64,000 nucleotides of DNA from Microbacterium sp. Marseille-Q6648 (GTDB lineage: Bacteria > Actinomycetota > Actinomycetes > Actinomycetales > Microbacteriaceae): assembly GCF_943181415.1 (NCBI RefSeq), contig NZ_CALPBZ010000006.1:124001-188000 (forward strand), given 5' to 3'. The translations under genes and the position numbers were made by a program. Below are positions 36,331 through 48,407 of this stretch, one piece after another. Positions within the stretch are counted from its first letter, which is position 1; each line of letters opens with the position of its first letter. Below the pieces are notes generated by a model that ran no database searches, was not told the origin of the DNA, and saw only the letters and a list, made by a program, of their open reading frames with translations.

Positions 36331-37930
36331 GATCGCCCCCGCCCTCGTGCCGCTGCTGGTGACGCTGCCGCTGCTCGGCGCCGCCATCGCGCTGATCGCC
36401 GGCCGGCATCGCCGCGCGCAGGTCACGGTCTCTGTGGTGACGCTCACCCTCGTCTGCATCATCGCCACCGTGTTGCTGGTGGTCGTCGACATCGGCGACC
36501 AGGCCATCGCCGTGTCGGTGGGCGGCTGGCCCATTCCGACCGGGATCATCCTGTACGTCGACCGACTGGCGGCGCTGCTGGTGATGGTCTCGAGCGTCGT
36601 GCTCCTGGCGGTCCTCCTCTTCTCGGTCGGCCAGGGTGCCGCCGACAACGACGACGACACCCCGGTGTCGATCTTCCACCCCTCGTATCTGATCCTCGCC
36701 GCCGGCATCTTCAACGCCTTCATCGCCGGCGACCTGTTCAACCTCTACGTCGGGTTCGAGATCCTGCTGGTGGCCTCGTACGTGCTCATCACCCTCGGGT
36801 CGACGGAGTCCCGCATCCGCACCGGTGTCGTCTACGTCGTGGTCTCGCTCGTGTCGTCCATCCTGTTCCTCGCCGCGATCGCGATGATCTACAGCGCGCT
36901 CGGCACCGTCAACATCGTGCAGATCTCCCAGCGGATGGGAGACCTGCCGCAGGAGACGCAGCTCGTGCTGCACCTCATGCTGCTTCTGGCGTTCGCCATC
37001 AAGGCCGCCATCTTCCCGCTGTCGTTCTGGCTCCCCGACTCCTACCCGACCGCGCCGGCACCGGTCACGGCGGTGTTCGCGGGCCTGCTGACCAAGGTGG
37101 GCGTCTACGCCATCATCCGCACCGAGACGGAGCTCTTCCTCTACAACGACGTCAACGTCGTGCTGATGATCGCCGCGCTCGCGACGATGATCGTGGGCGT
37201 CCTGGGCGCCCTCGCCCAGGCGGAGCTCAAGCGCATCCTGTCGTTCACCCTGGTCAGCCACATCGGCTACATGATCTTCGGGCTGGCGATCGCGACCCCG
37301 GCGGCGATCGGGGCGACGATCTACTACATGGTCCACCACATCGTGGTGCAGACCACTCTGTTCCTCGCGGTCGGTCTCGTGGAGCGGCGAGCCGGCTCCA
37401 CGTCGATCCTGCGTGTGAAGGGGCTCATGCGCGCCGCGCCGGTCATCGCCGTGCTCTACTTCATCCCGGCGGTGAACCTCGGCGGCCTGCCGCCGTTCTC
37501 GGGCTTCATCGGCAAGTTCGCCCTCTTCGACGCGGCGGCCGAGGTCGGCACGCCGCTCATGATCGTGCTGATCGTCGCGGGCATCCTCACCAGCCTCCTC
37601 ACCCTGTACGCGCTCATGCGCGCCTGGAACCTCTCGTTCTGGCGCGAAGAGGATGACTCGGCCGAGACCGAGGCGCGCATCTCGTACCTGGGCGCCTCGC
37701 CGGCCGCAGCGGTCGAGACCGAGCGACGCGTGATCCCCAAGGTGATGACGGCGGCCACGGTCGGCATGGTGGGCTTCACCGTTGCGCTGACCATCTTCGC
37801 CGGACCCCTGTACGACATCTGCACCCGCATCGGCGACGCGCTGCTCCAGCCGGTGACCCTCGAACAGCTCGAGCAGGAGCACCAGCAGAGCACGGGCGGC
37901 GATGAGAAGCGCGAGGAGGTGACGCCGTGA
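36323..37930 (+). CDS. mrpD: Mrp antiporter subunit D
   Basis: This encodes a 535-residue NuoM/N-like membrane subunit forming one of the ion channels of the complex. Typical stretches are NLYVGFEILLVASYVLI, AIKAAIFPLSFWLPDSYPTA with its conserved lysine, and GLLTKVGVYAIIRTETELF. About fourteen membrane segments are expected. The start ATG 36323 overlaps mrpC by 8 nt and its stop overlaps mrpE by 4 nt. The C-terminal 80 residues are partly hydrophilic and Glu-rich. Confidence 0.96.
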   Translation: MTEIAPALVPLLVTLPLLGAAIALIAGRHRRAQVTVSVVTLTLVCIIATVLLVVVDIGDQAIAVSVGGWPIPTGIILYVDRLAALLVMVSSVVLLAVLLFSVGQGAADNDDDTPVSIFHPSYLILAAGIFNAFIAGDLFNLYVGFEILLVASYVLITLGSTESRIRTGVVYVVVSLVSSILFLAAIAMIYSALGTVNIVQISQRMGDLPQETQLVLHLMLLLAFAIKAAIFPLSFWLPDSYPTAPAPVTAVFAGLLTKVGVYAIIRTETELFLYNDVNVVLMIAALATMIVGVLGALAQAELKRILSFTLVSHIGYMIFGLAIATPAAIGATIYYMVHHIVVQTTLFLAVGLVERRAGSTSILRVKGLMRAAPVIAVLYFIPAVNLGGLPPFSGFIGKFALFDAAAEVGTPLMIVLIVAGILTSLLTLYALMRAWNLSFWREEDDSAETEARISYLGASPAAAVETERRVIPKVMTAATVGMVGFTVALTIFAGPLYDICTRIGDALLQPVTLEQLEQEHQQSTGGDEKREEVTP

Positions 37931-38535
37931 CCGCAAGCGATGACACCACCGCCCGTGGCGGCATCCGCGCGGGCCTTCGTCACGTCTGGCGGCAGCTGCC
38001 CTTCTTCGTGTGGCTCATCCTGCTGTGGATGCTGCTGTGGGGACAGCTGACCTGGCTCGCGCTCCTCACGGGCATCGCGGCGGCGGTCATCGTCACCCGC
38101 GTGTTCCGGCTGCCCCCCGTTGAGCTGTCCGGCCGGCTCAACCTCTGGTACGGCCTCGTCTTCGTCGTGACGTTCGTCGGGGCGCTCGTGCGCGGATCGC
38201 TGATCGTGGCCTGGCAGGTGATCGATCCGCGCCGCTACCCCGGCACCGCGATCGTCGCGATTCCGCTCCGCGTCGACGACGACCTCATCATGACCCACAC
38301 CGCCATCACCGCCTCGCTGATCCCGGGCTCCTTCGTCGTCGAGACCGACCGCGACCGGCGCATCGTCTACCTGCACGTGCTGGGTGTCGACCGCCGCGAG
38401 GATGCCGAGCTGCACCGCCGCTCGGTCCTCGGCTGGGAGGCCCGCATCGTCCGGGCCGTGGGGTCGCCCGAGCAGCTCGAGATCATCCGCCGCGCGACGA
38501 TCGAGACGCCGCGGCAGGGGAAGGAGGCACGATGA
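37927..38535 (+). CDS. mrpE: Mrp antiporter subunit E
   Basis: This encodes a 202-residue subunit with two or three N-terminal membrane segments (about 20-90) and a cytoplasmic C-terminal domain, as in MnhE. The motif TASLIPGSFVVETDRDRRIVY-like TITASLIPGSFVVE is characteristic. The start is GTG 37927, overlapping the mrpD stop (GTGA), and the stop overlaps mrpF by 4 nt. MrpE is needed for assembly or full activity of the antiporter in other bacteria. Confidence 0.93.
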   Translation: MTASDDTTARGGIRAGLRHVWRQLPFFVWLILLWMLLWGQLTWLALLTGIAAAVIVTRVFRLPPVELSGRLNLWYGLVFVVTFVGALVRGSLIVAWQVIDPRRYPGTAIVAIPLRVDDDLIMTHTAITASLIPGSFVVETDRDRRIVYLHVLGVDRREDAELHRRSVLGWEARIVRAVGSPEQLEIIRRATIETPRQGKEAR

Positions 38536-38801
38536 GCCCGCTCCTGGTGGTGATCTACGTCGTCTTCGCCGTCGCCGCGCTGATCACGCTGTGGCGCGTC
38601 GTCATGGGTCCGTCGATCCTCGACCGCGCGGTGGCCAGCGACGTGCTGCTGACCGAGATCATGTGCGTCCTCGGCGCCGATATGGCCATCAACCAGCACA
38701 CCCGATCGCTGCCGGCCATGCTCATCATCGCCGCCGTCGGCGTGTTCGGCTCGATCGCGATCGCGCGCTTCGTGGCCAGAAGGGACCGGGCCGACGGATG
38801 A
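38532..38801 (+). CDS. mrpF: Mrp antiporter subunit F
   Basis: This encodes an 89-residue protein with three membrane segments and the family signature VVMGPSILDRAVASDVLL (about 26-43). It overlaps both mrpE and mrpG by ATGA junctions, so translation of the operon is fully coupled. MrpF is a small helical subunit packed against MrpA in known structures. Confidence 0.94.
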   Translation: MSPLLVVIYVVFAVAALITLWRVVMGPSILDRAVASDVLLTEIMCVLGADMAINQHTRSLPAMLIIAAVGVFGSIAIARFVARRDRADG

Positions 38802-39154
38802 CCGACCCCATCGACATCATCGCCCTCGTGCTGATCCTGATCGGCGCACTGCTGTGCCTCACCGCCGCCATCGGCCTGCTGCGGTTCCGCGATGTGCCGA
38901 CGCGCCTGCACGCGGCCACCAAGCCGCAGGTGCTCGGCATGATGCTCATCTGCGTCGCCGTGGCGCTGTCGCTGCGGTCGTGGCCGGTGGCCGCCTTCCT
39001 GCTGCCGGTGATCCTCATCCAGCTGGCGACGGCGCCGCTGTCAGCTCACATGATCGGCCGTCAGGCGTACCGCAACGGCACGATCGACGAGGCCGACCTC
39101 GTGGTCGACGAGCTCCGCCTGTCGAAAGAGACGCCGCCCGCCGCAGGCGGCTGA
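38798..39154 (+). CDS. mrpG: Mrp antiporter subunit G
   Basis: This encodes a 118-residue subunit with three membrane segments and the signature GLLRFRDVPTRLHAATKPQV (about 27-46). The C-terminal 30 residues are polar. It is the last gene of the operon and ends 17 nt from the convergent argG stop. No separate terminator hairpin is evident in that short gap. Confidence 0.94.
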   Translation: MTDPIDIIALVLILIGALLCLTAAIGLLRFRDVPTRLHAATKPQVLGMMLICVAVALSLRSWPVAAFLLPVILIQLATAPLSAHMIGRQAYRNGTIDEADLVVDELRLSKETPPAAGG

Positions 39155-39171
39155 ACCGCCGGAGCCGGGCG

Positions 39172-41944
<2,773 letters not shown>

Positions 41945-42002
41945 CGCCGAAGCCCGGGTCGATAGGATGGGGTGTAACCGTCCGATAACGGGGGAGTAGC
42001 CC

Positions 42003-43289
42003 ATGCCAGGCATCGTGATCGTCGGAGTCCAGTGGGGAGACGAGGGCAAGGGCAAGGCCACCGACCTTCTCGGTGACCGCACCGACTGGGTCGTCAAGTT
42101 CAACGGCGGCAACAACGCCGGACACACGGTCGTGATCGGCGACGAGAAGTACGCGCTTCACCTGCTGCCTTCCGGCATCCTCTCGCCCGGGGTGAACGCC
42201 GTGATCGGCAACGGCGTCGTGATCGATCTCGAGGTGCTCTTCAACGAGCTGAAGGCGCTGACCGCCCGGGGCGTCGACACCTCGAGGCTGCGGGTGAGCG
42301 CCAGCGCCCACATCATCACGCAGTACCACCGCACCCTCGACAAGGTCACCGAGCGCTTCCTCGGCAAGCGTCAGATCGGCACCACCGGGCGCGGGATCGG
42401 GCCGGCGTACGCCGACAAGATCAACCGCGTCGGCATCCGCGTCCAGGATCTCTTCGACGAGAACATCCTGCGCCAGAAGGTCGAGGGCGCCCTCGAGCAG
42501 AAGAACCACCTGCTGGTCAAGGTCTTCAACCGCCGGTCGATCACGTGCGACGAGATCGTGGAAGATCTGCTGTCGTACGCCGAACGCCTGCGCCCGATGG
42601 TGGCCGACACCGGCCTGCTGCTCAACGACGCGCTCGACCGCGGCGACGTCGTCGTCTTCGAGGGCGGGCAGGCGACCATGCTCGACGTCGATCACGGCAC
42701 CTACCCGTTCGTGACGTCGTCGTCGGCGACCGCCGGCGGCGCCTCGACCGGATCCGGCGTCGGCCCGAACCGCCTCGACCGCATCGTCGGAATCGTGAAG
42801 GCGTACACCACGCGGGTCGGGTCGGGCCCGTTCCCGACCGAGCTGTTCGACGAGCAGGGCGACTGGCTCCGCTCGCGCGGTTTCGAGTTCGGCACCACCA
42901 CCGGGCGGCCCCGCCGCGTCGGCTGGTACGACGCGCCGATCACCCGCTACGCGACGCGCATCAACGGCATCACCGACCTCGTGCTCACCAAGCTCGACAT
43001 CCTCACCGGTCTCGAGCAGATCCCGGTGTGCGTCGCCTACGATGTGGACGGTCGGCGCTTCGACGAGGTGCCGGTCAACCAGACCGACTTCCACCACGCC
43101 ACCCCGGTGCTCGAGTACTTCCCGGGCTGGAGCGAAGACATCTCGGGCGCGCGCCGCTTCGAAGACCTCCCGGCGGCCGCGCAGGACTACGTCCTGGCGC
43201 TCGAGAAGCTCAGCGGCACGCACATCTCGGTGATCGGCGTGGGCGCCTCGCGCGACGCCGTCATCGTGCGCCGCGACCTCGTCGACTGA
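42003..43289 (+). CDS. purA: Adenylosuccinate synthetase
   Basis: This encodes a 428-residue enzyme that makes adenylosuccinate from IMP, aspartate and GTP, the first committed step to AMP. The GTP loop QWGDEGKGK (10-18) with D13, the catalytic H41 in NNAGHTVV, and the later [15 protein letters not shown] and [13 protein letters not shown] motifs are intact. A strong ribosome binding site, GGGGGAG, precedes ATG 42003, and TAGGAT near 41962 may be its -10. The next gene starts 1 nt after the stop. Confidence 0.98.
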   Translation: MPGIVIVGVQWGDEGKGKATDLLGDRTDWVVKFNGGNNAGHTVVIGDEKYALHLLPSGILSPGVNAVIGNGVVIDLEVLFNELKALTARGVDTSRLRVSASAHIITQYHRTLDKVTERFLGKRQIGTTGRGIGPAYADKINRVGIRVQDLFDENILRQKVEGALEQKNHLLVKVFNRRSITCDEIVEDLLSYAERLRPMVADTGLLLNDALDRGDVVVFEGGQATMLDVDHGTYPFVTSSSATAGGASTGSGVGPNRLDRIVGIVKAYTTRVGSGPFPTELFDEQGDWLRSRGFEFGTTTGRPRRVGWYDAPITRYATRINGITDLVLTKLDILTGLEQIPVCVAYDVDGRRFDEVPVNQTDFHHATPVLEYFPGWSEDISGARRFEDLPAAAQDYVLALEKLSGTHISVIGVGASRDAVIVRRDLVD

Positions 43290-43290
43290 C

Positions 43291-44325
43291 ATGCGCCTGC
43301 TCGCAGGCGGGTACACCGCCGACATGGACGGGCGCGCCGAGGGCTTCGGGATGCTGCTGGCCGGCGCCCCGGACGAGCCTTCAGCCGGTGGGCCGCTGGC
43401 CTTCGCGGGGGTGCGGGCGGTCGTCGACTCCCCGTCGTGGCTGACCCGGCATCCTTCGCTCGACGTCGTCTACGCGGCGCTCGAGGCGAACGGGACCGTG
43501 CAGGCGTATCGCCGCACCGGCGAGGACGCGTACGCCCCGCTCGGAGCAGCGGTCCCGGCGGGCGAGTCCGTCTGCCACGTCGCCGTCGCGCCCGACGGGG
43601 GCTCGCTCGTGGCGTCGTGCTGGAGCGACGGGCGAGTCGTGCGGATGACGGTGGATGCCGACGGCCGGCCCTCCCGCCCGGTCATCGCCGCCGGGGCGGA
43701 GGACCCCTACGGCATCGGCGACCTCGCCGAGCCGCGCCCGTCTCGCGCGCACCAGGCGCGATTCTTGGACGGCGGGCTGATCGCCACGACCGATATGGGA
43801 CTCGATCTCGTTCGGTTCTGGCGCATTGCGGCTGGAGAGCTGCGTGAGGAGCAGCAGGTCGTGCTGCCGCAGGGGAGCGGTCCCCGCCACACCGTCATGC
43901 ACCCCAGCGGTCACCTGTACGTCGTGACCGAGCTGTCCGGCGAGGTGTTCGCGCTGGCGGCGGACCGCACGGGCAGATGGCGGATCGTCGCGGGGGCGAT
44001 GCTCGGGGCGCTTCCCGGCGACACGGCGGCCGAGCTCGCGGTCTCGCGTGACGGCGAGACGCTGTACGCCGGTCTTCGCGGCAGCAACACCCTGGCTGTG
44101 CTGCGCGTGCACGGCGATGGATCCGATCTGCGGCCGACGGCCCTCATCGAGGCGGGCGTCGACTGGCCGCGGCACCACCTCGTGGTGCGAGACACGCTGC
44201 TGGTCGCCGGTCAGCGCTCGGATGACGTGGTGTCGATGACACTCGACCCGAGGACGGGTGTCCCGGGGCGGGTGCGCTCACGCGCGACGGTGCCGACGCC
44301 GACCTGCCTCGTCGCCCTGGCCTGA
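43291..44325 (+). CDS. Lactonase/beta-propeller family protein (6-phosphogluconolactonase-like)
   Basis: This encodes 344 residues of the seven-bladed propeller lactonase family. Blades are seen as repeats such as LDVVYAALEANGTVQAYRR, GSGPRHTVMHPSGHLYVVTE and ETLYAGLRGSNTLAVLRV. The PRH and HQ-type residues (RAHQARF, GPRHTVMH) correspond to the conserved lactonase face. It is 1 nt downstream of purA and probably co-transcribed, an unexpected pairing. It could hydrolyse 6-phosphogluconolactone or another lactone; the sequence does not decide. Confidence 0.85.
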   Translation: MRLLAGGYTADMDGRAEGFGMLLAGAPDEPSAGGPLAFAGVRAVVDSPSWLTRHPSLDVVYAALEANGTVQAYRRTGEDAYAPLGAAVPAGESVCHVAVAPDGGSLVASCWSDGRVVRMTVDADGRPSRPVIAAGAEDPYGIGDLAEPRPSRAHQARFLDGGLIATTDMGLDLVRFWRIAAGELREEQQVVLPQGSGPRHTVMHPSGHLYVVTELSGEVFALAADRTGRWRIVAGAMLGALPGDTAAELAVSRDGETLYAGLRGSNTLAVLRVHGDGSDLRPTALIEAGVDWPRHHLVVRDTLLVAGQRSDDVVSMTLDPRTGVPGRVRSRATVPTPTCLVALA

Positions 44326-44335
44326 CCGCCGCGGC

Positions 44336-45457
44336 TCAGACCTTGGCGTCCTGACGAGGGATGACGACCTGCTTGATGATGAGCAGGATCGAGGCGGTGA
44401 CGGGGATGGCGATGAGCGCGCCGAGCAGGCCGAGCAGGGTGCCGCCGACGAGCGCGCCGATGACGACGAGCGAGCCGGGCACCGATACCGTGCGGTTCAT
44501 CACGCGGGGCGTCACAACGTATGCCTCGATCTGCATGTACACGAGGTAGGCCGCGGCGAAGATCAGTGCGGACAGGGGACTGTCGAACAGCGCCACGAAG
44601 GTGCCGATGATCCAGAAGAGCACCGGACCCACCAGCGGGATGATCGTGATGCAGAAGGCTACGACCGCCATGAGTGCCGGGAAGGGCAGCCCGATCAGCA
44701 GGTGCAGCACCAGGGTGAACATCGCGTTGAAGAACGCGAGCACGACCATGCCCATCAGGTAGCCGCCGACCGAGTCGGTGATCTGCTCGGTGATGTCGGC
44801 CAGCTTCGCGCGATTGCGCGCCGGCGACAGGCGGTAGAGCGACTGCTTCATCGACGGCAGCGTCGCGATGAAGTACAGCGTCAGCACGATCACGATGATG
44901 ACGCCCGAGATCCCCGTCGCGATGCCGACCCCCACCTGCAGCACGCCGCCGCCGATCGCGGCGATGTTGGAGGGGTTGAGCAGGAAGTTCTGGACCTCGT
45001 CGAGGATGGTGCCGACACTGTCGCCGAAGGTGCTCTCGAGCCAGATGAAGAAGTCGGTGCGCATGAAGTTCGCGATGGACTGCGGCAGGTCGGTGATGAA
45101 GCTCGCGACCTGACGCACCAGCGTCGGGATGACCAGCAGCAGCACGCCGACGAGCACCAGTGCGAAGGCGGTGAAGACGATCACGATCGACCACGTGCGA
45201 GAGACGTTGCGGCTCTGCAGCCAGCGGACCGCGGGGTCGAGGCCGAGCGCGGCGAAGAGCGCGAACAGGATGTAGATCAGGACGGTCGAGAGGCTGCCGA
45301 GTGCGAGTCCCAGCAGCAGGGCGACCAGCGCGCCCAGGGTCACCGTGAAGCCCACGGCGAACGGCTGCGAGAGCCCCGCCCAGACGAAGCGGTGGGACTC
45401 CGCGCGATCTCTGGGTGACGGTGCGGAAGGAACGGGCGAGGACGATCCGTCGGTCAT
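44336..45457 (-). CDS. AI-2E family transporter (PurR/TqsA-like permease)
   Basis: This encodes a 373-residue membrane protein of the AI-2 exporter family (UPF0118). About eight membrane segments are evident. Conserved C-terminal stretches are IPLVGPVLFWIIGTFVALF and PRVMNRTVSVPGSLVVIGAL. Members export diverse small molecules or Na+, so the family name should not be read as proof of AI-2 transport. It is convergent with the lactonase gene. ATG 45457 lies 6 nt after TAGAGT, suggesting a leaderless start; the gap contains GAGCAC. Confidence 0.9.
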   Translation of the reverse strand: MTDGSSSPVPSAPSPRDRAESHRFVWAGLSQPFAVGFTVTLGALVALLLGLALGSLSTVLIYILFALFAALGLDPAVRWLQSRNVSRTWSIVIVFTAFALVLVGVLLLVIPTLVRQVASFITDLPQSIANFMRTDFFIWLESTFGDSVGTILDEVQNFLLNPSNIAAIGGGVLQVGVGIATGISGVIIVIVLTLYFIATLPSMKQSLYRLSPARNRAKLADITEQITDSVGGYLMGMVVLAFFNAMFTLVLHLLIGLPFPALMAVVAFCITIIPLVGPVLFWIIGTFVALFDSPLSALIFAAAYLVYMQIEAYVVTPRVMNRTVSVPGSLVVIGALVGGTLLGLLGALIAIPVTASILLIIKQVVIPRQDAKV

Positions 45458-45463
45458 GTGCTC

Positions 45464-45469
45464 ACTCTA
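45464..45469 (-). promoter_or_regulatory. -10 element of the AI-2E family transporter gene
   Basis: TAGAGT on the minus strand is followed by 6 nt and ATG, one of two exceptions to the ATG/7-nt pattern seen elsewhere in the window. Confidence 0.5.
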
Positions 45470-45529
45470 GGGCGGGCGGCACCGGCTGGCGGAGGATCCG
45501 GCGGTATCGTCGTCGACGAGGAGGACGCC

Positions 45530-45871
45530 ATGACAGACATCGGATCCGAGAGCTCCGCGCCCGCCCCCGCCGAGGAGGACGCCGACGAGACCCTCGCGAC
45601 GCTGCGGCGTCTGCGCAGCAGCATCGACAACGTCGACGCGGCCCTGATGTATCTGCTCGCCGAGCGCTTCAAGTGCACCAAGCAGGTCGGCGAGCTCAAG
45701 GCCGAGCACGGTCTCGCGCCCTCGGATCCCGCCCGTGAGGAGCAGCAGATCGCGCGACTGCGTCAGCTCGCCGAGGACGCCGACCTCGACCCGGCGTTCG
45801 CCGAGAAGTGGTTCAACTTCGTCGTCGCAGAAGTCATCCGTCACCACACCGCCGCAGCCGACGGGCGCTGA
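45530..45871 (+). CDS. Chorismate mutase (AroQ type)
   Basis: This encodes 113 residues. After an acidic 25-residue head, the AroQ helical domain begins LATLRRLRSSIDNVDAALMY and includes the catalytic-type residues in LAERFKCTKQVGELKAEHGL and DPAREEQQIARLRQLA. It converts chorismate to prephenate for Phe/Tyr synthesis. There is no signal peptide, so it is the cytoplasmic type. ATG 45530 follows a strong GAGGAGGA site, and TATCGT near 45505 may be the -10. A longer frame upstream lacks family similarity. Confidence 0.93.
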   Translation: MTDIGSESSAPAPAEEDADETLATLRRLRSSIDNVDAALMYLLAERFKCTKQVGELKAEHGLAPSDPAREEQQIARLRQLAEDADLDPAFAEKWFNFVVAEVIRHHTAAADGR

Positions 45872-45900
45872 TCCGCGGTTGTCGAGCGGGGCTCGGTTTT

Positions 45901-45948
45901 GCCCTCCCCGTCGATCCTCGATACGGTCGATCGAGGGCGATAGCGCCC
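45901..45948. repeat. REP-like inverted repeat cluster
   Basis: GCCCTC (45901-45906) pairs with GAGGGC (45933-45938), enclosing CCTCGAT/ATCGAGG, and the right arm also starts GGGCG-ATAG-CGCCC (45935-45948). The ATCCTCGATACG word resembles repetitive extragenic elements of this bacterial group. Confidence 0.45.
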
Positions 45949-46024
45949 GAACGACCAGTCCGCGGTTGCGACGAGGTGCGTGATCCTGGGGATCCCGCGT
46001 CGCGAGCGTATGGTCGGTGGTCTT

Positions 46025-46049
46025 GACGGTTCGCCCGATGCGAACCGTC
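46025..46049. terminator. Strong hairpin upstream of the betaine importer operon
   Basis: GACGGTTCGC (46025-46034) and GCGAACCGTC (46040-46049) form a perfect 10-bp stem with the 5-nt loop CCGAT. It could terminate the chorismate mutase transcript, 154 bp downstream of that stop, or act as an operator for the importer 108 bp further on. No T-tract follows, so the role is open. Confidence 0.5.
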
Positions 46050-46156
46050 GGCTGTGCCGCTGCGTCGCCCGGTTCGACGCGGGTCCGGCGCCGATGACCG
46101 CCACCCGGGCGTAACCGATGCTGAGCGCGCCCCCCGCGCGCCGCCGAGGTGAGCAC

Positions 46157-47455
46157 ATGACCGTCGTCCCTGCGCTGGAAGCGCGAAATCTGAACAAGGT
46201 CTTCGGCCGGAGTCCGAAGGACGCCGTCCGCAGACTCGAAGCCGGTCACTCCCGCGACGACATCGCCGACACCGGGACGGCGGCCGTCATCGACGCGAGC
46301 TTCACCGTCGAGCGGGGCGAGATCTTCGTCATCATGGGCCTGTCGGGATCCGGCAAGTCGACGATCATCCGGATGCTGAACGGTCTCCACGACGCCACCG
46401 CCGGCGAGGTGGTCATCCACGGCGAGCCGATCACGGGCGTTTCCGGGTCGTCGCTGCGTGCCACGCGCCGCGACCGCGTCTCGATGGTGTTCCAGCACTT
46501 CGCGCTCCTGCCGCACCGCACGGTCGCCGAGAACGTCGCCTATCCGCTGGAGCTGCGAGGTGTCGGCCGTGCCGAGCGTCGCGCCAAGGCGGACGAGATC
46601 CTGGCGTTGGTGGGCCTCGACGGATGGGGCGACAAGCTTCCCGCCGCGCTCTCGGGCGGCATGAAGCAGCGCGTCGGCATCGCACGCGCGCTCGCCGCCG
46701 ACACCGACATCCTCCTGATGGACGAGGCGTTCAGCGCGCTCGATCCGCTCATCCGCCGCGAGATGCAGGAGCAGCTGCTGTCGCTGCAGCAGAAGCTGCA
46801 GAAGACCATCGTCTTCATCACCCACGATCTGAACGAGGCGATGTTCCTCGGCGACCGGATCGCGGTCATGCGCGACGGGCGCATCGTGCAGATCGGGACC
46901 CCCGAAGACATCCTCACCGACCCCGCCAACGACTACGTCGAGCAGTTCGTGCAGGACGTCGACCGCGCGCGCGTGCTCACGGCCGCCAACGTCATGGAGC
47001 TTCCGCGCCCGGTCGTCAGCGAGAGCGGCGGTCCGCGCACCGCGTTGCGGGAGATGCGCGACGCCTACTCGTCGGCCGCGTACGTGACCGGACGCGACCG
47101 CCGACTGCTCGGCATCGTCACCGACCGGGACGCCGTCAAGCTGGTGCGCCGCGGTGAGAACTCGCTCACGTCGGTGCTGCGTCCCGTGCCGCAGAGCGTC
47201 TCGCAGGACTCGGTCCTGATGGACCTGTTCGTGCCCGCCGTCGAGTCGCAGCTGCCCCTGGCGGTCACCGACGACGACGGCCGGCTCGTGGGTGTGATCC
47301 CCCGCGTGACCCTGTTGGCCGCGCTCGGACCCGGGCCGAGCGACACGTCCGAGATCACCGTGCTGCCGCAGCCGATGCCGACGACCGAGATCGACGCGCT
47401 CCTGGCGGCATCCGCCGACCACGGCCCGGCGGCCGACAACGAGGGGGTGCGCTGA
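46157..47455 (+). CDS. proV: Glycine betaine/L-proline ABC transporter, ATP-binding protein
   Basis: This encodes a 432-residue ATPase of the ProV/OpuAA class that powers osmoprotectant uptake. Walker A is GLSGSGKST (61-69), the signature is LSGGMKQR, and Walker B is ILLMDEAFSALD. The C-terminal portion (about 275-400) carries two CBS-type units, the ionic-strength sensor of this class. ATG 46157 follows GAGGTGAG. The permease ATG shares a base with its stop. The three genes make a complete importer in the usual ATPase-permease-binding protein order. Confidence 0.95.
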   Translation: MTVVPALEARNLNKVFGRSPKDAVRRLEAGHSRDDIADTGTAAVIDASFTVERGEIFVIMGLSGSGKSTIIRMLNGLHDATAGEVVIHGEPITGVSGSSLRATRRDRVSMVFQHFALLPHRTVAENVAYPLELRGVGRAERRAKADEILALVGLDGWGDKLPAALSGGMKQRVGIARALAADTDILLMDEAFSALDPLIRREMQEQLLSLQQKLQKTIVFITHDLNEAMFLGDRIAVMRDGRIVQIGTPEDILTDPANDYVEQFVQDVDRARVLTAANVMELPRPVVSESGGPRTALREMRDAYSSAAYVTGRDRRLLGIVTDRDAVKLVRRGENSLTSVLRPVPQSVSQDSVLMDLFVPAVESQLPLAVTDDDGRLVGVIPRVTLLAALGPGPSDTSEITVLPQPMPTTEIDALLAASADHGPAADNEGVR

Positions 47456-48357
47456 TGGACGGGTTCCGGATTCCGGTCGGCGAGTGGGTCGACACCGGCG
47501 TGGACTGGGTGCGCGACAACCTGGCGGGGCTCTTCGATGTCATCGCGGTCGTCGTGCGGTTCCTCGTCGACGGACTCACCGACGGCCTGACGGCCATCCC
47601 GGTGGCGGTCGCGATCGCTCTCTTCGCGCTGCTGGGCTGGTTCTTCCGGTCATGGCAGATGGCGCTCGGCACCGCGATCTCGTTCATCCTGATCGTGGCG
47701 ATGGATCTGTGGGTCGCGGCGATGCAGACGCTCTCGCTCGTCCTGGTCGCCACCCTCGTCGCGCTGGTCATCGCGATCCCCCTCGGCATCTGGTCGGCAC
47801 GCAACGACACGGTGCGCGCGATCCTCAAGCCGGTCCTGGACTTCATGCAGACGATGCCCGCCTTCGTCTACCTGATTCCGGCGATCACCTTCTTCAGCAT
47901 CGGCGTCGTGCCCGGACTCGTCGCGACGGTCATCTTCGCGCTGCCTCCGGGGGTGCGCCTGACCGAGCTCGGCATCCGCGGCGTCGATTCCGAGACGGTC
48001 GAAGCCGGGCACGCGTTCGGCGCGACTCCGGGGCAGATCCTCCGTGGCATCCAGCTGCCCCTGGCGATGCCGACCATCATGGCCGGCGTCAACCAGGTCA
48101 TCATGCTCGCGCTGTCGATGGCCGTCCTGGCGGGCATCGTCGGTGCCGACGGCCTCGGGAAGATCGTGGTGCAGTCGGTGTCGACGGTCAACCTCGCGCA
48201 GGGCGTCGAAGCGGGCCTGGGCGTGGTGATCCTCGCCGTCTTCCTGGACCGCGTGACCGCCGCTCTCGGCGACCCCGCCGACTACCCCACCTCGCTGCGA
48301 CGCGTCATCGGCAGCCGTCGCGCACCCGAGCCTGCTCGGGCTGGAACCCACAACTGA
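47455..48357 (+). CDS. proW: Glycine betaine/proline ABC transporter permease
   Basis: This encodes a 300-residue inner-membrane permease. The binding-protein-dependent transport domain is clear, with LVIAIPLGIWSARNDTVRAI, MQTMPAFVYLIPAITFFSIG, and the EAA-type coupling loop SETVEAGHAFGATPGQILRGIQLPL-like AGHAFGATPGQILRGIQLP. Six to seven membrane segments are expected, with an N-terminal amphipathic extension. It starts on the last base of the proV stop (TGATG) and lies 50 nt before the binding protein gene. Confidence 0.95.
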   Translation: MDGFRIPVGEWVDTGVDWVRDNLAGLFDVIAVVVRFLVDGLTDGLTAIPVAVAIALFALLGWFFRSWQMALGTAISFILIVAMDLWVAAMQTLSLVLVATLVALVIAIPLGIWSARNDTVRAILKPVLDFMQTMPAFVYLIPAITFFSIGVVPGLVATVIFALPPGVRLTELGIRGVDSETVEAGHAFGATPGQILRGIQLPLAMPTIMAGVNQVIMLALSMAVLAGIVGADGLGKIVVQSVSTVNLAQGVEAGLGVVILAVFLDRVTAALGDPADYPTSLRRVIGSRRAPEPARAGTHN

Positions 48358-48407
48358 ATATCTGTACGGAACGAACGCAATCACACAGAACGATGAAGGG
48401 AAGCACC

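Larger units (their letters stand above)
45872..46156. other. Spacer between chorismate mutase and the betaine importer
   Basis: This 285-bp spacer has no credible gene. It holds a cluster of imperfect inverted repeats (45901-45948) and a strong hairpin (46025-46049), each annotated separately. An in-frame extension of the ATPase gene enters its last 40 bp but starts before the ribosome binding site. Confidence 0.6.
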
